A stretch of DNA of 64,000 nt from Sinohyriopsis cumingii. Taxonomy: Eukaryota > Mollusca > Bivalvia > Unionida > Unionidae. Numbering within the stretch: the stretch's first letter is position 1; every line of letters starts with the position of its first letter. The translations under genes and the position numbers were made by a program. The stretch lies in NCBI GenBank assembly GCA_028554795.2, contig CM068835.1, positions 29,142,311-29,206,310 on the forward strand. The letters run 5' to 3'. A model generated the notes under the pieces. It made no database searches and was not told the origin of the DNA. It worked only from the letters and a program-made list of their open reading frames with translations. This document shows, piece by piece, positions 58,811 through 64,000 of the stretch.

Positions 58811-59348
58811 AGCAGCAGAGAGGGGTGATGATAAAATTAAATAGATATCATTAATATAATGAACAACTGTGCGTGGTTGCGTCAAGGAACCACTAACAAA
58901 TGTGATAAAAAATGTCGTGGAGAATATTGTAAAAAACATAATTATCTTATAAAGAAAAACCCTCATGCTGGTCCACGAAGTTGTGTTGGTTGAAACAACG
59001 GCGTTAGAGGATTATATCAGATTTGCAAAAATTGCGGTGGAGATCGATACAGAAGTTTTATAATATATTACAGAAAAAGAAATAACATAAATCCAAAAAT
59101 AGAAAAACCACCATCAGAACTTGAATATTACTTGAAACATAGAACAAATTCCCAGGATTCAGATGATTCCCAGGATTCAGATGATTCCCAGGATTATTGA
59201 GCAGCAGGGAGGGCCCGTCTACAATTCTGTTTGGGACAAACAATAATCGTAGACGTGGTATTGACCTCTATGAGGGGTCACTATTTTTTTGGGTCCAAAC
59301 ACAAGGGTGACCACTCCCTTAAGTGGTCTGTTCACCCTCCCTGCTGCT
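58811..59348. repeat. Right terminal inverted repeat of the Polinton
   Basis: Mirror copy of 39,222-39,761, about 538 bp, ending ...CCCTCCCTGCTGCT. It contains the other Cys-rich gene copy on the plus strand, reading outward. Confidence 0.9.
58859..59200 (+). pseudogene. Cys-rich zinc-binding-like protein, right TIR copy (fossil)
   Basis: This is the mirror duplicate of the left-TIR gene, nominally 113 codons, also broken about once. Its stop codon abuts an internal AGCAGCAGGGAGGG motif, so the coding region ends exactly where the hairpin-rich terminal block begins. It shares with the interior gene at 52,635-52,877 the order C-W-L, C-x3-CRGE-C-x2-H, a GVRG stretch and C-x2-CGG. Presence in both TIRs makes it a two-copy gene per element. 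Confidence 0.55.
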
Positions 59349-59353
59349 TGTTA
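59348..59353. repeat. Target-site duplication, right
   Basis: TTGTTA copy matching 39,216-39,221; the first T may belong to the element terminus. Confidence 0.8.
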
Positions 59354-59537
59354 AGAGTAAAAATGACGATTCATATGGGATTTTTATTTTTTTAAAGTAT
59401 AAACAAACCCACCTAAACTCTAATATACAATGATACCAGTCATTACTTAAACTGCGTCTGTTTAACTATTTGTCCATCACAGTGCGTGGAGATAACAAGT
59501 TTCCAAACTGTTTGAGCTAAGGAAGCGTGTGTGTGTG

Positions 59538-59569
<32 letters not shown>

Positions 59570-59631
59570 TAGGTTCTATGTGTAACGTTGATTTTGTGTT
59601 ATACCAGCAAAAAAGAAATGACGCACATGAT

Positions 59632-59757
<126 letters not shown>

Positions 59758-60626
59758 AAATAACACAAGAGAATATGCATGTACACGTTTGGTTTAACGT
59801 ACATGCGTTCGTGCGTGCGCGTCTGCTTTCGTAATGTCTCGTAGCTCATATTTTGTTCAAGATTATACTTTAAACCTTAAGACATCATTTGGGATGGTCT
59901 TTAACTACGCATAACGGCTTCATAATTTAATGTAGCCACTGGGAGTGGAGTTATGGTACTAGGAAGTGCAGATGTTTTTTGCAAAAATGGCTTCCAAGTT
60001 TTGCGACTAACATGTCTGGGATTGAATGTGTGTGATCACTAACACAAGTGTCAACACGTGTCGAATTGAAATGTACTGGAAATGTCGACATAGACCTCTG
60101 GGTTATACACTGGTGGCATGTAGTTGTCGCTCCGGGGTCAGAACTTATCAAGATTCAAAACCCCATTCCCGACCCTATAACTTTGATACATGTAATGGGA
60201 CGAATTCAGATAGACGTGTATATTTGACCTTGGTAACGTTAAATACCCAAAGAGGCATGACTCTTGGGACATATATTTTGAAATCTAGTTCTTAACGCGG
60301 GCTTATTATTAAAACAATTTCATAAAATATGTCGATAAAAATGTGCTTCTTTAGAATGTTTCTTTTTTAATATAGGTGAACTTTACACCATGTATTTAAT
60401 CAACGTATATTTTATCCCTTTCAAATTTATGCAAAATATCTGGCTTACATGCGTTGCAGTGCCCATGTGAATGGTGTCTACATTTTCTGAGTGGTTTATC
60501 AATTGATTTTCGATTTTTTATTTGGACTCGCCAATATTATTTCAAACAATTAATACAATAGTATAGATGCCATATTGCCGAAAATTCTAAATGGCTATTA
60601 ACGTTTATCGCTTGTGAACACTGCAC

Positions 60627-60628
<2 letters not shown>

Positions 60629-60700
<72 letters not shown>
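60629..60700. repeat. (TA)n microsatellite
   Basis: About 36 TA units. Confidence 0.95.
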
Positions 60701-60704
<4 letters not shown>

Positions 60705-61273
60705 GTTAAAATGAAATGCCGGGAAGTATAATCATTTCCTAACTTTTCTGAAGATAGTTTTATACTTATCTAAATTCCATACTTTCATATGTAGGCGTCG
60801 CCCTGCAATTTAAATACAGATTTGTCAACTGTTACAAAATCGCACAATGATAACAAGACTGCCTTTGAACTTAAATGCCAATGGTTCCTGATTGCAGCCA
60901 TTTTAGGCCCCCTGCACATAAATAATTTTATAATGCTATCAAAAGTGCAAGGAAATAACATAAATCTTAAATATTCGACTGTTCATTTAGTTATTGTGTA
61001 CCTTGCCTCATTACTATTATCTTGGATCTAATTGCTTTGATTGACAGCACCTCAAAGTTTATTCTACTAACAGCTGAGTCGTTAGGCACTCAGCATTGAG
61101 AAGTTAGTGTTAGGACTGGTCGGCCTGGTGTCAGGATAATGTGACTGGGTGGGACATCATGCTACATGTCTGCTGCATGATGCCTCAGTGCCAGACATTA
61201 AAATATAACTGCCACATTGCAGACATAGTCGCGATATGACTGAAAATTTTAAAATCTAATTTAAAAATCCAAA

Positions 61274-61308
<35 letters not shown>
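61274..61308. repeat. (CA)n microsatellite
   Basis: About 17 CA units. Confidence 0.95.
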
Positions 61309-61310
<2 letters not shown>

Positions 61311-62414
61311 GCTAAAATTACGATAATATTAAATAGAACATCTCGCAAGATACTCTTAATTACTGAGTTATTAAGGTTACCGCCTGCAAAGGATACAGAT
61401 GAGGTGTTTCTCGAAACATGAGCGATTGGTAAGTCCTCATTGGGAAGGTAGTTATTGAAAATTGCATTTATTCAGTAACAAAAGCATACTGTTGAGACTT
61501 ACTTGTCTTCTTCCTCATTCTGGTAAATTACAGACCTCCCTAAGTACTGCCTAAAATTACAGGACTTTAAAACACTGGCATTGTATTCCCAAATGTTCTC
61601 GAATTTTGCATAACGAGGATCGCTCATTAACTAACCATTAGTCTTCTAACTCCGTGAATTGTGCTGGTACATATAGGTGCTTATTCAAAGAGGTAAACAG
61701 AAAAATGACCTAATTAGCAAGGAAATACGTTAAATGTATTATTTCCTCCACTAGAATATGTTGCTACATCTCTGTGTCTTAAAATATGTAACAGACAGAT
61801 GCACAGTTAACAAGATTAGTAAAATCAACAAATAATTTATTTCTCTCAGTTACAAAGTAAAAATGTAAGAGACACGTTCAGTATCGTGAATTAAGTCCCA
61901 AATAATCCTAAATGTCATATCACAAGCCCAAAAGGATGGAATGTCTCGAATGAATTCAAATAGTCTTGAATGTCATGGTGTACCACAATGATACAACCCA
62001 AAATGTCTTTGAGTGAGTTCTCAGTAGTCCCAATTTAGCGTTTTAGTCCAAAAAGTCAATGAGCACCTTATAATTCCAGTGAATAGTTGAAATGAATAAT
62101 TCCTCTCAAATTATATCTGAATGCACCTGCAAACTCTGCTCATAGATTACCAACGACTGATATAAAACATGAATGAATAATTATTTACCAAAATTACCTT
62201 TATTTATATATCACTTGACCTTCGACGTAATAGATTTACAAGGGAAAATCCCACTAACTCGTAAACAAGGACAGGTCTTGAACTCGAATTCGAGCAAACA
62301 TTTTGTTTACTTACTAGAACCATGACAAAAGTGAGGTAGGAATTAACTCCAGTCACGGTCAAAAATTAAACACACAGTATAGGTATGTATATCAACGCTC
62401 AGAGCTTTAAGCTG

Positions 62415-62935
62415 ACTTGCTCTATATGCACAACGATATCAAGGATTGCCACTATGTATGGGTTAAACATTTCTCGGGTTTGATGAATTACCTATACCGT
62501 GAACATAAGTGCAAGAAATGTAATAGGAAGTGTTTACACTATTATTTTAACGAGAACTTCTTGTCGAACATGGCAGAGACTGTGCCAAAAATGTAAGGCG
62601 AGACCATGCCTGATATAAATAATAACCCACTGAAATTTTAGAGCTTTTCGCGTATGACCAGAGCACCTTTTATAAAATACGCTGATTATGAGTCACTGCT
62701 TTTCCTATTGCAGGCGCAGATAACGACACAAATAAATCTTCTGCGAGAAAATATGTTGAGCATGTTTCGTGCGACTTGCAATGTCATCTGGGTAAACAAT
62801 GAGCTAAGCAAGCCTTTAAAACTTGATCTCAGAGAAAACTGTTGTGAGCATTTGATAGTTAGCCGGCTAAGGGAAGTAAGCTATATAAGCTGTGTCCCAC
62901 CACCTGCAAATATAATTTGTGATGTGAGCCACTAG
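62415..62935 (+). pseudogene. Fossil Polinton-type DNA polymerase B fragment (exonuclease region)
   Basis: The plus strand reads HNDIKDCHYVWVKHFSGLMN, then HKCKKCNRKC (zinc-finger-like, as before the exonuclease domain of DNA_pol_B_2 proteins). MTRAPFIKYADYESLL follows, matching the Exo I motif (MRVPFVIYADFE), and later LSKPLKLDLRENCCEHLI fits the next conserved block. This is an old, broken fragment. It resembles the same broad class as the fossil at 17.3-18.0 kb and not the polymerase at 52.9 kb. It ends about 300 bp before the second Polinton. Confidence 0.65.
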
Positions 62936-63227
62936 GAAAACTCTTTGTCTTCTACATCATGTTGGACCTGAGAGTAACTGCTTGGCGATGACAAAGTTTG
63001 GGACCATTGCTATTTAAAAGGATGCTGTTGTGGCTGTGTTCATAACAAATGCATCATGCAACTTAGCTTCGGGAATTTTAAGTTTCCTAAGCCTGTTCCA
63101 AAGGTACCAGACAATAAAATGCTAGTTTATCCACCACAAACAATTCGACCCAGTGTCTTCACTTAAGGTTGGGGATACTTACAATTCATGCGTCATAAAA
63201 TTCAGGCAAAGTGAGTTAGAAGTTATT

Positions 63228-64000
63228 AGCAGCAGGGAAGTTCTACAGACCAGACGGTTCCGCCAAAATAAAGCCTCCTACGAGAACTTTCTCCGTAGAA
63301 GCCTCAGATTTCAAAAATAAAGCTTCCCACGAAAATTAATTTGCGTAAATTCGTCCCCGAGTGCAATTTTTGTGTGCAAAATCAATGATTCTGGACAAGG
63401 AAAAAACAAGGATTTTCAGGGGGTGGGTGGGAAATTTATTTGGTGTCGTGTATGTTGTCAAGGTTGGGCTGCAGATCTCATGAATAAATTTGATCAAGAC
63501 CGATTCGATATCTACTACGCGGATCATGAAGATTAATCGTGATGAAACCATGCGGCGTTGCCTGGGCGCGACTGAAGAAATTTTTAAATTTATTTATGTC
63601 CATGTCACCGTTACACCAAGTCTGGTGAATATTTCTCAGCGTGTGAGTATCGACGCCATTGAAAACCGACAAGATATTGCAATTGTCCCTAATTACCTTT
63701 GGAATCTGCGTGTATCGCTGTGTCACGTAAATCACATCGGTGTTCTTGTGTCTGCCACGCGAGAATATCCTAGCCGGGTTGGTCTGTTTGTCCAGCATAA
63801 CATCATCGAAAACAACAAGATTATTAACATCGCCATCTAAATTTTCCACTGATGGAGCTTCATTGATGTCTGTGATGAATTCGATTGTGCCCTCGTCGGT
63901 ATTGTCGCTAAATTCCTTTAGCACTTGATAACATCGCTGATCATCAACGGACGGTGCAACCAAATACAATTTATCCCATTTCAGCCATCGCATTATCAAA
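63228..64000 (-). mobile_element. Second Polinton, left end, running out of the window (fossil)
   Basis: AGCAGCAGGGAAG at 63,228 matches the tip of the first element (AGCAGCAGGGAGG) and is preceded by host-like sequence (candidate duplication GTTATT at 63,222-63,227). About 250 bp of non-coding terminal sequence follows, unlike the gene-bearing TIR of the first element. Then comes an ATPase gene pointing at the terminus, the mirror of the first element's ATPase-TIR order. The state of the rest cannot be judged. Confidence 0.75.
63478..63999 (-). CDS. Packaging ATPase of the second Polinton (5' end outside window)
   Basis: The 173 visible residues contain MRWLKWDKLYLVAPSVDDQR, Walker B LVVFDDVMLDKQ, RGRHKNTDVIYVTQRYTQIP and NGVDTHTLRNIHQTW. 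They are nearly collinear with the ATPase at 58,137-58,799, with a small deletion between APS and IEFITD regions. The frame is open to the window edge, so Walker A lies beyond it. Start and wholeness are unknown. Confidence 0.85.
   Translation of the reverse strand: MIMRWLKWDKLYLVAPSVDDQRCYQVLKEFSDNTDEGTIEFITDINEAPSVENLDGDVNNLVVFDDVMLDKQTNPARIFSRGRHKNTDVIYVTQRYTQIPKVIRDNCNILSVFNGVDTHTLRNIHQTWCNGDMDINKFKNFFSRAQATPHGFITINLHDPRSRYRIGLDQIYS

Larger units (their letters stand above)
39222..59348 (+). mobile_element. Polinton/Maverick (adintovirus-like) element, near complete, fossil
   Basis: A 20.1-kb element with AG...CT ends, terminal inverted repeats of about 540 bp and the direct repeat TTGTTA at 39,216-39,221 and 59,348-59,353 (5-7 bp depending on how the edge bases are shared; Polintons usually make 6). 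It encodes the full Polinton core set: polymerase B, rve integrase, adenain-like protease, packaging ATPase, major and minor capsid. Accessory genes are a fibre-like protein, PLA2, HNH nuclease and Cys-rich proteins. Overall the copy is broken, with about ten breaks. The TIRs differ at only a few positions, so insertion looks young, unless gene conversion kept them alike. It later received a CACTA-like transposon and a SINE. Confidence 0.93.

Noticed and set aside
39222-59348. Integrated adenovirus or a nucleocytovirus fragment
   Set aside because: Adenain, capsid and ATPase similarities are shared with Polintons; the rve integrase, short target duplication and AG...CT TIRs identify a Polinton.

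Overview
The window is eukaryotic and metazoan: intron-bearing C1q-domain secreted-protein genes, tRNA-derived SINEs, LINE remnants, MITEs, and many long (AT)n, (GA)n and (GT)n microsatellites in AT-rich DNA. The expanded local C1q family and the repeat types suggest a lophotrochozoan, most likely a bivalve mollusc. This is an inference from gene content, not an identification.

Layout. Positions 1-39,215 are host flank: a decayed LINE (about 0.3-1.77 kb), two MITE-like inverted-repeat elements (5.1 and 5.8 kb), retroelement zinc-knuckle remnants (8 kb), fossil Polinton-type pieces (8.4-10.2 and 17.3-18.0 kb), three C1q loci of which only one looks whole (21.5-23.8 kb, two exons), a SINE (30.7 kb) and more LINE debris (32.7-37.2 kb). 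Positions 39,222-59,348 hold a nearly complete 20.1-kb Polinton/Maverick (adintovirus-like) element with terminal inverted repeats of about 540 bp and a short target-site duplication. Positions 59,354-63,227 are host flank with another Polinton polymerase fossil. From 63,228 a second, related Polinton begins and runs off the right edge.

The large Polinton is read here as a fossil: recognisable end to end, with about ten breaks spread over its genes. Left to right it carries a plus-strand virion block: coiled-coil protein, small basic protein, double-jelly-roll major capsid, hydrophobic pX/pVI-like protein, adenain-type protease, fibre-like protein, membrane protein, penton-type minor capsid parts and a small protein. 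A repeat-rich non-coding zone follows. The minus-strand accessory genes come next: a small helical protein, an HNH homing-type endonuclease and a Cys-rich zinc-binding-like protein. The replication and integration block ends it: protein-primed family B polymerase followed by an SF1 helicase with a C-terminal HNH-like domain, an rve integrase, a zinc-ribbon/phospholipase A2 protein and an FtsK/HerA packaging ATPase. A Cys-rich gene inside each TIR is a paralogue of the interior Cys-rich gene.

Younger elements sit inside it. A 2.4-kb CACTA-like DNA transposon with an intact 562-residue transposase-like gene interrupts one minus-strand gene. A 252-bp tRNA-derived SINE lies between the polymerase and helicase portions. 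The most unusual signals are the fibre-like gene, the gene-bearing hairpin-rich TIRs, the polymerase-helicase-HNH arrangement, and a tRNA-like sequence next to a strong hairpin in the non-coding zone.
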